A stretch of 64,000 nucleotides of DNA from assembly GCA_943737045.1 (NCBI GenBank), contig CALSFV010000261.1:558001-622000 (forward strand), in the 5' to 3' direction. The stretch is from Parapristionchus giblindavisi. Taxonomy: Eukaryota; Nematoda; Chromadorea; Rhabditida; Diplogasteridae. The position numbers were made by a program, and so were the translations under genes. This document shows, one piece after another, positions 36,025-45,701 of this stretch (the first letter of the stretch is position 1; each line of letters opens with the position of its first letter). The notes beneath the pieces are model-generated. The model saw only the letters and a list, made by a program, of their open reading frames with translations, ran no database searches and was not told the DNA's origin.

Positions 36025-36170
36025 AGTAATGCAAGAACTCGACTTTTTTCATTTTGCCCAGTTCTTGCTGTGCAAGAACTCGCCAGTTTTCATTCTGCCC
36101 AGTTCTTGTCATGCAAGAACTCGCCAGTTTTCATTCTGCCCAGTTCTTGTAATGCAAGAACTGGGCAAAA
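36025..36170 (+). repeat. ~42 bp minisatellite of GCCCAGTTCTTG hairpins
   Basis: Units TTTTGCCCAGTTCTTGCTGT / GCAAGAACTCGCCAGTTTTC begin near 36053, 36095 and 36137. Each unit is itself a small hairpin (AGTTCTTG/CAAGAACT). Related units lie at 29.93, 33.95-34.13 and 34.58-34.72 kb. Confidence 0.8.
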
Positions 36171-36234
36171 TGGAGGGGCGAGTCTCCAGTCAGCCAGAGA
36201 GACACGCCCCTTCATTTTGAAAAAAAAACACACG

Positions 36235-37007
36235 ATAGAGTTTGGCGGGCCTGTGAAACGCGAAATCGCCAAGTTGGAGGGCACACGATTCTTTGTTGGT
36301 CCTACAAGCAAAGCACGTAATTGGTCAATTAAGTAAGTTTATTTTATATATGTTAAATTAGGAGTGTATTGTTTCAGTATATTGCATATCATACATGGGC
36401 GCCGACATGAGGGTCCCCCCTGAAAAAACTAGGGCTTTTCGATTATTTGTGGAAATCCTCCTGTAAAAATGTACAACACATCCGCATTGAGCGAGGAAAC
36501 GACGAGATCTTGTTTTATGAAAGGTGTGAAACTCGGAATCGCCTTGTTAGAATCCCTGACGTTGTTTCTTTTTGTGCGCTTTATCTTTAGTCTTCTTGTT
36601 TGTGCTTTAGATTGAGAGTGACCGAAACATACATTCTACTCGTGACATTAAGTTTTATTCTAGCAATAATGTGTTTTATGGTGTTTCGGCCGCTACGTCT
36701 ATAGTAGATAGACATGAAGTAGAAGACTTGTACTCATTAGGTGGTATTTGATATAGAGCGGACACGCAAAAACCATTGAATGTAAAAGCAGCACGATAGT
36801 ATTTGGCAGACCTGTGAAACGCGAAATCGCCAAGTTGGAGGGCACACGGTTGTCTCTTGATCCTAATTCCCGCAAAGCATGTAATTGATCAATTAAGTTA
36901 ATAGCACTTATAGATGTAAGAATATAGTTTTTGCATTTACATTAAATGTAAAGTTATTATTTAAATTAGTAATATATTGTATTTTCAATATATTGCGTAT
37001 TGAGGCA
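36235..37007. mobile_element. Unit X modules, further copies
   Basis: GTGAAACGCGAAATCGCCAA followed by GTTGGAGGGCACACG appears at 36254 and 36818. AACGTTGTTTCTTTTTGTGC-like sequence near 36565 matches the X arm end at 27130. TCAATATATTGCGTATTGAG near 36985 matches 32897. No cellular gene. Confidence 0.6.
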
Positions 37008-38868
37008 GCAAACTTACTTACTTACTTAGTTACTTAGTAGATCCATCTTCAGCGGGCGGGGCCGCGTGGATCACAATTCCTCCATATTTCTCTATTGCGA
37101 GCGCGTGTAGTCCAGTGTTGATAGGGTGTCCGTGAAGCGGAGGATCGGGTTGATCTCCCTGTGCTGTAGGGCATCTTCGCGTACTCCTCGATTGAGTCAC
37201 TCCATCTGGCGGGGGTACGTCCGGGTGGTCGTATGAGGTCGGGAGGGGGGAACCACTGTGTGACACGAGTGGACCATCTGTCGTCTTCTCCTCAGGACGT
37301 GACCAGCCCAAACGGTGTTTCGCTCGCCGTATGTAGTCTAGCGGATCGGTTACGAGAGAGATCCGGCGGACGTCCTCGCTCGTAATACTTCTTTGTCGCA
37401 TCGTGTGGAGATTCGTGCTGATTAGAGATCTCTCTAGTGCACGATGGGAGGTCTGGATGAAGGAGGTGACGGTCTACGTGAGGTGCCACGTCTCGGCGGC
37501 GTAACATAGAGCGGGGAGCACGTGAGAGTCGAAGAGAGATGAGCGAAGTTTGGGATCTTGGAGTTGGCTGGTGATCTCTCGAATACTGCCGTATGCCGCC
37601 CATGCCGCTCTCTTCCTCCTCAGAAGTTCAGTATGCAACTGACCATCTGCTCGGAGTTCGCGTCCGAGGTAGACGTACGAGTCGGTCTCTTCGAGTGGTT
37701 CTCCGTCGAGAGTGATTCCGGGTCCAGGGCACCACGCGTTCTTCATGAGTTGCGTCTTCTTCCTGTTGATGGAGATTCCGATCTTCTTTCCTGATTCCGC
37801 CAACTCGTTCAGCATTCTCTGGAGTGCAGTCGTGTCCGTTCCGAGTAGAATGATGTCGTCAGCAAATCGCAGGTGCGAGAGCCATTTCCCATTGATCAGC
37901 ACTCCTTCTTCACTCCAGTCAAGGTTCTTCATGCAATCTTGGAGAGCGGCAGTGAAGAGCTTGGGCGAGATGGTGTCGCCCTGTCTGACCCCTTTGTCGA
38001 TGGGAATACGGACTGGACGCTCAGAGGGCTTCATCTCCGTATAGCATCCAGAATGGAGCGCTTCCAGGTATTGTACGTACGATGGGTAGGCTCCTTGATG
38101 CGTCAGGGAGTTGAGCACAGCAGGAATTTCGACTGAGTTGAAGGCCTTGCAGTAGTCGACAAAGACGAGAGCGAGTGGGAGTCGGTATTAACGGTGGTGT
38201 TGAATGAGGGCGGAGAGGGTGTGGATGTGGTCCACACATCCGAATCTTATTCGAAAACCAGCTTGCTCTACTGGTTGGGCGTCGTCCAGAGTCGTCTCCA
38301 TTCTTGTGACCATAACCTTAGTGAAGAGCTTGTAAGGGATGGAGAGAAGGGCGATAGGGCGATAGTTGTTGAGATCACAGCGATCTCCCTTCTTGTGGAT
38401 GAGGATTGAGGAAGACGATTTCCACTGTCCTGGATACTGCTGTGACTGCAGGTATCGGCTGAACCGCGAGGAGAGTAGGGAATGAAGGAAGCTGCCTCCG
38501 TGCCGTAGCATTGGACCCGTAATCTTGTTCGGTCCAGCTGCTCCGTCCTTCTTCGTTCTAGTAATGGCAGTGCGGATCTCAGAAGGAAGGATGGGAAATG
38601 GTTCGTCGGCTGGTGGGGTGGGGCAACGAGGAATCGGTGTTTCGGAGCGGAAGAGATCTGAGTAGAACTGCTTCACACTCTCTTCAATTCCAGTTCGACT
38701 CGTTACCGGTGATCCGGATTGGTCGTACACTGCATCCATCGGAGTCCTCGCTTTCGAGAGGCTCTGCTTGGCCGCGGGTGGGGAATTGTCGTAGCAGGTT
38801 TGAGCTCTGGTTACCTTCCTATCCGAGCCAGGGGTTCGGGATGGCCGTCCGATCATGTCGGTTTGCAA
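37008..38868 (-). pseudogene. Decayed RTE-type LINE (reverse transcriptase part)
   Basis: The minus-strand frame runs from 38868 to 37030 with in-frame stops at 38188-38190 (HHR-stop-YRLPLALVFVDY) and 37474-37476 (WHLT-stop-TV), and a frameshift near 37300. Visible RT motifs are TRTKKDGAAGPNKITGPML, NNYRPIALLSIPYKLF, VEQAGFRIRFGCVDHIHT, VDYCKAFNSVE, GVRQGDTISPKLF and LRFADDIILLG. The catalytic FADD is kept. The endonuclease half is missing at the 5' side (upstream of 38868), so the copy is 5' truncated. The 3' end is a (TTAC)n-type tail (37011-37040), as expected for RTE elements. Confidence 0.85.
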
Positions 38869-38959
38869 AACCTATGATCTACGTTAGCGGGTTGCTCGTT
38901 AGCACAACTTCGTAGCAATAGAAAGTTGCCGTGGACCCTTACACCGACTTTGAGGCGAG

Positions 38960-39640
38960 CAATAGACATTGATGTTAAATACCTTCTATGCATTGAGGGA
39001 GGAAACGGCGAGATCTTTTTGGGAACGTTGTGAAACTCGGAATCGCCTTGTCTCTACCGACAAAATAATAATAATCTTTATCACATTCGCACATTGGTGC
39101 GGTGGCTCATGGCAGGGGTTCTTCATAGATCAATGACGTTCAATTCTGTCTTCTATTCATCGGGTCATCGTGCATCTTGATGCTCCCTACATCTCTCTCT
39201 CCCTACATCCGAGTGATTTTTGTATGCTATTAGTCTTATTGATTGTGCTCTAGATAAAGTGTGGCCGAAACATACATTCAACTGGAAATGAGAATAGGTT
39301 TTTTTTTCTAGGAGTAAGGATTATAAAAGTTTTTTTTATTTTAAAGTAAATTTTAAAACGTATTTAGCATTTACTGAGGGAGATATGCTTTGAAGCACAA
39401 AGAATGCAGGCATTGATTTATTTGGGTTCTGCTAATGCTCTTCAGGAATGCTCGTAATTGGTCAATTAAAAAAACTCGTAAAAAAGCTCGTAATTGGTCA
39501 ATTACGGTAATAATACTTTACTGTTTTCAGTTTTGCATGCGCATTAAATGTAAGGTTAGATAATATTATTTAAGGCGAATTTGTAGTGTATTGTATTTTC
39601 AATATATTGCATACTGTGCCAGCAAACTTTGATCAGTTAG
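38960..39640. mobile_element. Unit X modules, no cellular gene
   Basis: GTGAAACTCGGAATCGCCTT (39028), GATATGCTTTGAAGCA (39390) and TATTTTCAATATATTGCATA (39592) are X-family words. The next few hundred bases lead to the inverted kinase exon set. Confidence 0.55.
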
Positions 39641-39881
39641 TTAGTGAACAATAGTGTGACCGATTGGTGAGATGAGGGGCGGAGGCACTTGGATTTATAA
39701 GGAGAAAGATAAATAAATATAAATATTAATAACAGGATGATATATGCAGATGACGGTGATGGACAGTTGAGGGAGATGGAGACATAGGGAAGGAGGGACA
39801 TGTGGTAAGGAGGGATAGAGTGAGATAAAGATAGAGATAGATAGGGGTCAAACAATAGTGAATCAAAGATTAAGATCTCAC

Positions 39882-40013
39882 CAATCAGCGGTCGGAAGGG
39901 CAGGTAACGTTGGTCATCCGGCGGGACAGCGTACTTGGTGTAGATGATGCGCAGTTTTGCCGAATCCTCGAAGGGATGCGTGCGGTAGCACAGGTAGAAG
40001 AGCACGCAGCCCG
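39882..40013 (-). CDS. GAK-like kinase exon 7 (C-lobe), middle block, inverted
   Basis: On the minus strand, after CATGCAG, the frame reads GCVLFYLCYRTHPFEDSAKL, then RIIYTKYAVPPDDQRYLPF and RPLIG, ending at GTGAGATC. Human GAK has GCILYLLCFRQHPFEDGAKL, so the identity is clear. Both splice sites are intact. It lies 5' to a partial exon 6 on the same strand order (40213-40266). Confidence 0.8.
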
Positions 40014-40212
40014 CTGCATGAAATAAATAAACTATTTTTATTGTTATTTTTATTCAGAAAAAAATTAGGAAGGACGTAACACTCATGAGATTCTTTTAAG
40101 CATATAGCGAAACAGTAAACACACTGGTTGCATTCACTACCTAGTCTCTCAAAGCTACGTGAAAGACAAGCTGTGACATATCAGAGTTCAAAGATCAAAG
40201 TTCAAAGATCAA

Positions 40213-40266
40213 AGTCACGCACCCATACGTCCTGGAGTGGTCCGAAGGGATAGTTGAGGTACGTAT
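40213..40266 (-). pseudogene. GAK-like kinase exon 6, 5' part lost
   Basis: The minus-strand frame keeps only TYLNYPFGPLQDVW and the GTGCGTGAC donor. The upstream half with PMYRAPE is replaced by unrelated sequence (GCGCCAAAGACCC). The intact copy is at 44229-44318. Confidence 0.7.
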
Positions 40267-40440
40267 CGAGGGTCTTTGGCGCATGGTGATTATCGATTGG
40301 TTTTTAGATAACCATTGTACAGTACTACTGTATTCATCTATATCGATTATCGATTTGTTCCTCCCATAAGTAAAAAAGCGTAAAAAACCTATCAAAACTT
40401 CAAAATCAATCAATAGAATCCTCCCAGACTACCGTAGTAC

Positions 40441-40543
40441 CTGAGCACAGTTCAGTCATGAGGATGAACTCCTTCGCTCCGCTCGCCGTCCGTGCCTCAC
40501 TGCAGATGGACGTGAAGTACCGTATGATGTGCGGGTGTCTCAG
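40441..40543 (-). CDS. GAK-like kinase exon 2, middle block, inverted, intact
   Basis: Between GTTCCAG and GTACTACGG the frame reads LRHPHIIRYFTSICSEART, then ASGAKEFILMTELCSG. This is the best-preserved copy and serves as reference for the deleted copies at 8665 and 11225. It is separated from the intact exons 1 and 4-7 of the middle block by an inversion. Confidence 0.8.
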
Positions 40544-40781
40544 CTGGAACAAAGGAAGATATTATTGATTGATTTTGCGCAAAAAATTTTAATAATGAAA
40601 TCGAATCATGGAAACGATTAGGGGATATAAGAAATACGTGAAACATATTTCATACATCATAACATAATGCAAATTTCGAATGTTCTAAACTCAAAGAAAA
40701 ACTCGCTCCCTCAAAAATACTTCAATAAGGTTAAGTTGACCAATAAATCACTAACATCAATCAATAAATCACAATCAATCA

Positions 40782-40868
40782 CGTTTTCCAAAAATTCTAT
40801 GCCTACGCTAATGACGTCATATTTATTTGGAAAACGGTTTTCCCTTCGTTCATGCATACGGCCATGGA
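40782..40868. mobile_element. Small foldback with shared core (F4, partial)
   Basis: It carries GCCTACGCTAATGACGTCAT and the right stem TTTGGAAAACGGTTTTCC, with flank GTTCATGCATACGGCCATG. The left stem is mostly missing (CGTTTTCCAAA remains). Confidence 0.5.
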
Positions 40869-40971
40869 TTGGGGTTTACCGCACGCTGCAAGCATGGTAT
40901 TAGTCATGCTAGTAGTGACTGATAATGTTAATGTTATTGATTTATTGATTGATTGATTGATTAATTATCAG

Positions 40972-41071
40972 GCGACGGTGGTGGAGGGGTTAAACGGTGT
41001 CCATTCCTTCGTCGGCCAGAAGCTGGATGTCAGTGGACAGCGGATACACGTGCGAAGCTAGATCGCACAAG
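40972..41071 (+). pseudogene. Candidate exon with one stop
   Basis: Between ATTATCAG and GTAACG the frame reads ATVVEGLNGVHSFVGQKLD, then VSGQRIHVRS, stop, IAQ. No family recognised. It lies between two oppositely oriented kinase fragments. Confidence 0.3.
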
Positions 41072-41329
41072 GTAACGAGTCATACTTTTCAAGAGATTTA
41101 GGGATAAGTTTAAACTTTAAATCAACAAGTACCTAGTCTGATCATGTAAAATTCTTTAAAATCTTTAAAATAGATATTCATGTGTATTGAAGCATTTTGA
41201 TTTTCTTGACTCAAGAGTCAAGTATACTCAGTTTACGTTCCTCATTTCGCTTTTCTCTGTTCCTTCTTCTTTTTGATGATCGCTGTTCTTCTAACATTAT
41301 ATTACCCATAATCGATTCGCTAGTTCCAG

Positions 41330-41456
41330 GCGGCTTCGCTACCGTATACACGTGCAGGACGCCGCGTCAGGAGCCTGGTACGCGCTCAAAGTGCAGCTGG
41401 CCAATGACGAAGCGTGCGTACGAATGATCCAGGATTAAATGCGCCTGCTGAAACAG
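41330..41456 (+). pseudogene. GAK-like kinase exon 1, middle block, frameshift and stop
   Basis: Compared with 8280-8407 one T is missing (ACGTGCAGG for ACGTGTCAGG) and GACGAAATG has become GATTAAATG. The acceptor and a good donor (AACAG|GTATTG) remain. It contains the glycine loop GGFATVYTC before the shift. Confidence 0.85.
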
Positions 41457-41695
41457 GTATTGATTGATTTTCGTGATCTATTGATTGATTTTTGTGATTT
41501 ATTGGTCAACTTGCGTCAACCTTATTGAAGAATGTATGACATATTTTTTTAGTTGAGGAACATTTGAAATTTACATTATGTTACCTTTTTGGCAAATTTG
41601 GCTCAGAATCCGGCCATGTTTTTCGATTTTTAGTGAATTTTTGGCTCAAAATCCGATCAGGCTTGTTTCTTTGCAACATACTTTTCGACCTACGA

Positions 41696-41771
41696 CATCT
41701 TCAACGCCGCCGTCTCATCCATTGCCTTTCTCCACTCACGGTCACCGCCCGTCACCCATCGTGATATCAAG
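41696..41771 (+). pseudogene. GAK-like kinase exon 4 (catalytic HRD), middle block, acceptor lost
   Basis: The frame reads IFNAAVSSIAFLHSRSPPVT, then HRDIK and a GTACGG donor. The HRDxK catalytic loop is complete. Upstream, the AG acceptor and first codons (VAN) are replaced by the 42 bp repeat family (TTTTCGACCTACGAC). The inverted copy at 60937-61020 is complete. Confidence 0.8.
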
Positions 41772-41853
41772 GTACGGTTGTTGTGGGGAGTACGGTAGGG
41801 GACAATGTACTGTAGCCGGAGTTCCGGAAGTAGTACGGTAGACAGGGGATATA

Positions 41854-43282
41854 CAGTAGCAGCCAAAAGTATTCGTACCCATATTTAGCAATGTCATAAC
41901 TTTTGACTCAGATGAGCACTCAGGCTCCTGTTTTGGCAGGATACTATAGTACTAGAGTGCATCATATCCTACTCTCGTTGTTAGGATTCGTCGTCGTGTT
42001 ATTGTGTAGCGATCCTGGAACCTCTCTGTACTTACTCATCAGTGATTATTTCCTCAGCGGGATTTTTCTGAAACTTGTCATTAACAGTGTATGAACAACA
42101 TTTACTGAGGAGTAGAATCCGCTATGTGATCCATTCGAGCTAATTCATTCCTCCGCGAAAATCGAAATTTCTGACACCCCTGAATTTTGGAAAAAATGTG
42201 TTCAGTGTTGCTGTAGGCACAAAAATTGGTAGAGATAATTGTCCATGAGTGATACAAAACTAGGCCGAGTATGAGCTTGATCGGTTGAATTTTGAGAAAT
42301 TTCGAAAATTATTTTTTATCATTCTTCGAGGTACAGGAAGTACCTGCCTAGGCTAATTTATATTCTGTTTAGCAGGCAGATGTCTTCTATATATAGTAGA
42401 CGACAGTTTACTATTGTTTCATGAAATATCGAGTTGTTCGAGAGAAGTTATAGTTGGAGAAAAGAGGTAGAAAACAGTTAGAATTTTTTTCACGATATTT
42501 TCGAAATTCTTAGAATTTGTCCGATTAATCTCAGACATTGCCACAACAATTATCATGAAGAGGAAAGAAGGTTCATATAATAGAATGGCTATCGATGCTC
42601 TTCTAGTCCATAAAAAATCAATTTAATTTATAGAAAATCGTGCCCTAACTATTTTCTACCTCTTTTCTCCAACTATAACTTCTCTCGAAGATCTCGATAT
42701 TTCATGAAACAATAGTAAACTGTCGTCTAATATATATAGAAGAAATATGGCTGTTAAACAGAATGGAAATTAACCTAGGCAGGTACTTTCTGTACCTCGA
42801 AAAACGAGAAAAATAAATTTTCGAAATTTCTCAAAATTCGATTGATCGGGCTCATACTCGGTCAGACATTGTATCACTCATTGGCTATTGCCTCTGCCAA
42901 GTTTGGATCCTCCATCGTCACTAAACACAGAGTTATGACATTTTTCCCCGATTTTAGGGGTGTCGGAAATTTCGATTTTCTCACAGCGATGAAATAGTTC
43001 GAATGGCTAGCATAGCGGAGTCTACTCCTCAGTAAATGTTGTTCATACACTGTTAACAACAAGTCTCAGAAAAACCCCGCTGAGGATATAATCACTGCTG
43101 AGTAAGTACAAAGAGGCTCCAGGATCGCTACACAATAATACGACAACGAATCACAACAATGGGAGTAGGATATCATGCACTGTAGTACTATAGTATCCTG
43201 CCAAAACATGAGCCGGATTGTTCATCTGAGTCAAAAGTTATGACATTTCCAAATTTGGTACGAATACTTTTGGCTGCTACTG
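41854..43282. mobile_element. Tc1-like foldback, 1429 bp, TA target site
   Basis: The termini CAGTAGCAGCCAAAAGTATT and AATACTTTTGGCTGCTACTG are exact mirrors next to TA. The arms extend about 650-700 bp with moderate divergence. No transposase frame is present. It is inserted in the intron after the HRDIK exon. The paralogous intron at 60760-60936 (-) reads through the same point without it, which gives the empty site. Confidence 0.9.
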
Positions 43283-43510
43283 TATATATTGATAAGCTAC
43301 AGCGTTTATATTGTGTGATTTGATATCTGGGCAACTTAGCATATTGTGTGAAACCTGAATATACTAGGTTGAGACGTGTGCATGACTCGGGTGTTTCTAA
43401 TTTCCTGTAGCAGTTCGGTGATTTATCGTTGATCTTTGATCTTTGTACTTTGATATTTAATCTTTGATCTTTGTACTTTGATCATTCATCTTTAATCTAT
43501 CTGCCCTCAG

Positions 43511-43636
43511 GGAGATAATCTGCTGTTCGATTCGATTCGCGTTGTGAAGTTGTGCGACTTTGGCAGCGCGACGACGAAACAGAAGGCGCCCGATGACTCG
43601 TGGACTGCGGCACAACGGACGAAGTTAGAGGAATAT
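43511..43636 (+). CDS. GAK-like kinase exon 5 (DFG), middle block
   Basis: Between CCCTCAG and GTCAGT the frame reads GDNLLFDSIRVVKLCDFGSA, then TTKQKAPDDSWTAAQRTKLE and EY. It follows HRDIK in phase. Human GAK reads VENLLLSNQGTIKLCDFGSATT. The magnesium-binding DFG and the downstream SW(S/T)AQRR-like segment are kept. It is the only copy of this exon in the window, 42 codons with no damage. Confidence 0.85.
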
Positions 43637-43722
43637 GTCAGTTGATCTTTGATCTCTAGTCCTTGATCTTTAGATCGGGGGGGGGGGCGTAGTTTGAGGA
43701 CACACCGTCTACTCTAAGTCTA

Positions 43723-43787
43723 CTCTCCGCTCTGGCAACGCTCTCTCGTAAACAAATAAAACGAGAGAGCATTGCCAGAGCGGAGAG
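43723..43787. repeat. 65 nt hairpin family, copy H7
   Basis: CTCTCCGCTCTGGCAACGCT pairs with AGCATTGCCAGAGCGGAGAG. Loop TAAACAAATAAAA. It lies in the intron between the DFG and APE exons of the kinase copy. Confidence 0.85.
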
Positions 43788-44228
43788 TTTCAAATTAGGT
43801 CGGGAGTATGACTTTAATATGCGTCTGATAAAATTTTGTAAAATATAAGCCGTATTTGGTTGGTCGATCCTCGCATTATGAGGATATGAAAATGTATAAT
43901 GGCGTTCTCTTTTTTTTGTACCCCGTGATTGCATGTTACGCCGTAGTTATATGTCTTTGATTGGAAGGTTCCTTTGAGTCACTTTTGCTAACCAAGTCCA
44001 ATAATGATAATTGTAACGATCATATTTGGTGCCTGCCATATTCGTGTTTCATGGTCATTATAATATATTAGGTGTTATCATAAATTGATATTAATATCTT
44101 TCTGTATTCAATAATAATATACTTTATGCACTGCAAAGGCAAAGTATAGTAGTTGATAGATTATTTGATATGTAGTGTATAGATACGATGCCACGACTTA
44201 GGAAGCAAAGATGATAGTTATGTTGCAG

Positions 44229-44318
44229 TTCCAACGTCACACGACGCCGATGTACCGTGCTCCGGAGATCCTCGACACGTACCTCAACTATCCCGTCGGA
44301 CCACTCCAGGACGTATGG
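44229..44318 (+). CDS. GAK-like kinase exon 6 (PMYRAPE), middle block
   Basis: Between GTTGCAG and GTGCGT the frame reads FQRHTTPMYRAPEILDTYLN, then YPVGPLQDVW. It joins in phase to EEY of exon 5. It holds the APE end of the activation segment and the D-x-W of helix F. The human match is TTPMYRTPEIIDLYSNFPIGEKQDIW. Confidence 0.85.
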
Positions 44319-44494
44319 GTGCGTGGCTTTGATCTTTGAACTTTGGTATTTGGACCCTAGCATCCTGAAGTTTGCCTAGTCTTTCGAGTGGAGTTTTGAA
44401 AGAGTACTACGGTTGTGGCCGCAACCAGAGGGTTTCCTGTTCCGTTATACGATTAGAAGCGAATCGAATGCACTCGGGGGTGTTATTGTTAACT

Positions 44495-44623
44495 GCTGCG
44501 TGCTCTTCTACCTTTGCTACCGCACGCATCCCTTCGAGGATTCGGCCAAACTGCGCATCATCTATGCCAAGTACGCCATACCGTCGGATGACCAACGTTA
44601 CGTGCCCTTCCTACCACTTATTG
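44495..44623 (+). pseudogene. GAK-like kinase exon 7 (C-lobe), middle block, acceptor altered
   Basis: The frame reads CVLFYLCYRTHPFEDSAKLR, then IIYAKYAIPSDDQRYVPFL and PLIG up to GTGAGAT. The inverted copy at 39882-40013 has CATGCAG|CGGGCTGCG. Here the corresponding bases are GTTAACTGCTGCG, so the acceptor is gone and the upstream intron differs. Confidence 0.75.
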
Positions 44624-44667
44624 GTGAGATATTGATCTTTGATCTTTAATACTCTCCTCTTTGATCT

Positions 44668-44686
44668 TTCTCATTATTATTATTAA

Positions 44687-44718
<32 letters not shown>

Positions 44719-44719
44719 G
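44668..44719 (+). repeat. (ATT)n microsatellite
   Basis: About 15 units with minor interruptions, directly before a copy of the ~320 bp repeat. Confidence 0.9.
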
Positions 44720-44739
44720 GAGCTTAAAAATGTAGAATA

Positions 44740-44975
44740 TAATTCTTAATGCTAGTTTAATTGTAGCCACTCCATTCTGGCTAATCAGCCGTTTAATGTC
44801 AGCCATCAAGCATTTCGGGCGCTCTCACATGATTTTTAATATCGTCTATCGATTTAGAAAAATCGTTATGTTTCGCACAAAAAATGAGCCATACATAGTG
44901 GGTCGATCCTCCCATTACGAGGTTATGAAAATGTTTAATTGGGAATAACTATTCGTCCTGATCAGTTCAACAACA
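44740..44975 (+). repeat. Dispersed ~320 bp repeat, copy at 44.8 kb
   Basis: CACTCCATTCTGGCTAATCA, GGGCGCTCTCACATGATTTT and GTGGGTCGATCCTCCCATTA recur, inverted, at 10250-10600 and, in part, at 925-1110. Confidence 0.55.
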
Positions 44976-44999
44976 AGAAGAGCGATGGGTAGACGTTTC

Positions 45000-45180
45000 A
45001 CCTGGTTGCATACGTGGGCGGCATTGCCGCTAGCGGCAAGACCCGCCCGATTTTGGCACCAACCCACCCGATTTTCCCAAAAATCGCTCAAAAATGATCC
45101 GCGCAGTGAAATTATTACATTTATATGTCCCGTATTTTCCTCCGACCCACACGATTTTAATTTCAAGCAGCAATGGCCGC
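45000..45180 (+). repeat. GCCGCTAGCGGC repeat, copy
   Basis: CATACGTGGGCGGCATTGCC, then GCTAGCGGCAAGACCCGCCC and GATTTTGGCACC. Related copies lie near 18340, 22020-22110 (inverted) and 48835-48900. Each has the short palindrome TTGCCGCTAGCGGCAA or a variant. Confidence 0.55.
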
Positions 45181-45701
45181 CCATGTATGCTTGATCTACC
45201 CTAGATCGTCCACCATATTCGGCACATTTTTATGCGAAATACATACAATTTAAGCGAAAAATAACGATTTTTCTAAATCGACCTACTTTATCCCGTGAAG
45301 GCGCCGAAATTAATGATGAGACTATGAGAAGTATGGAGTGAATTGTCCACAATATGGATAACAACATGAGGTGTACTTCCCAATATCGTATATGTACGTG
45401 ACCGTGACGTGCACTGTATATACTACTGTAGACTTCTTGTCTGTATGATATTGGAAAGTACACCATTGACAAAGGTTTGTCATGTCCCAAACAATTCATT
45501 TCTTTTTCTACTGTGTTATTCTCAAAGCCAGGGTATCCACCGTTTCCGAAACTACGATAGCATTTCTCGTGTCTTTCGCATGACTCGGTTCTAGAATTGG
45601 TCAATGCTTGCTAACCACTTATTCGGTTATTCAATCTTTCTCATTATTTCCTGGTTTCTCACAATTTGCTTATATATATATATATATCTACCTATTGTTA
45701 T

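Noticed and set aside
36025..36170. CRISPR-like array
   Set aside because: Units are adjacent 42 bp minisatellite repeats without unique spacers, in a eukaryotic context.
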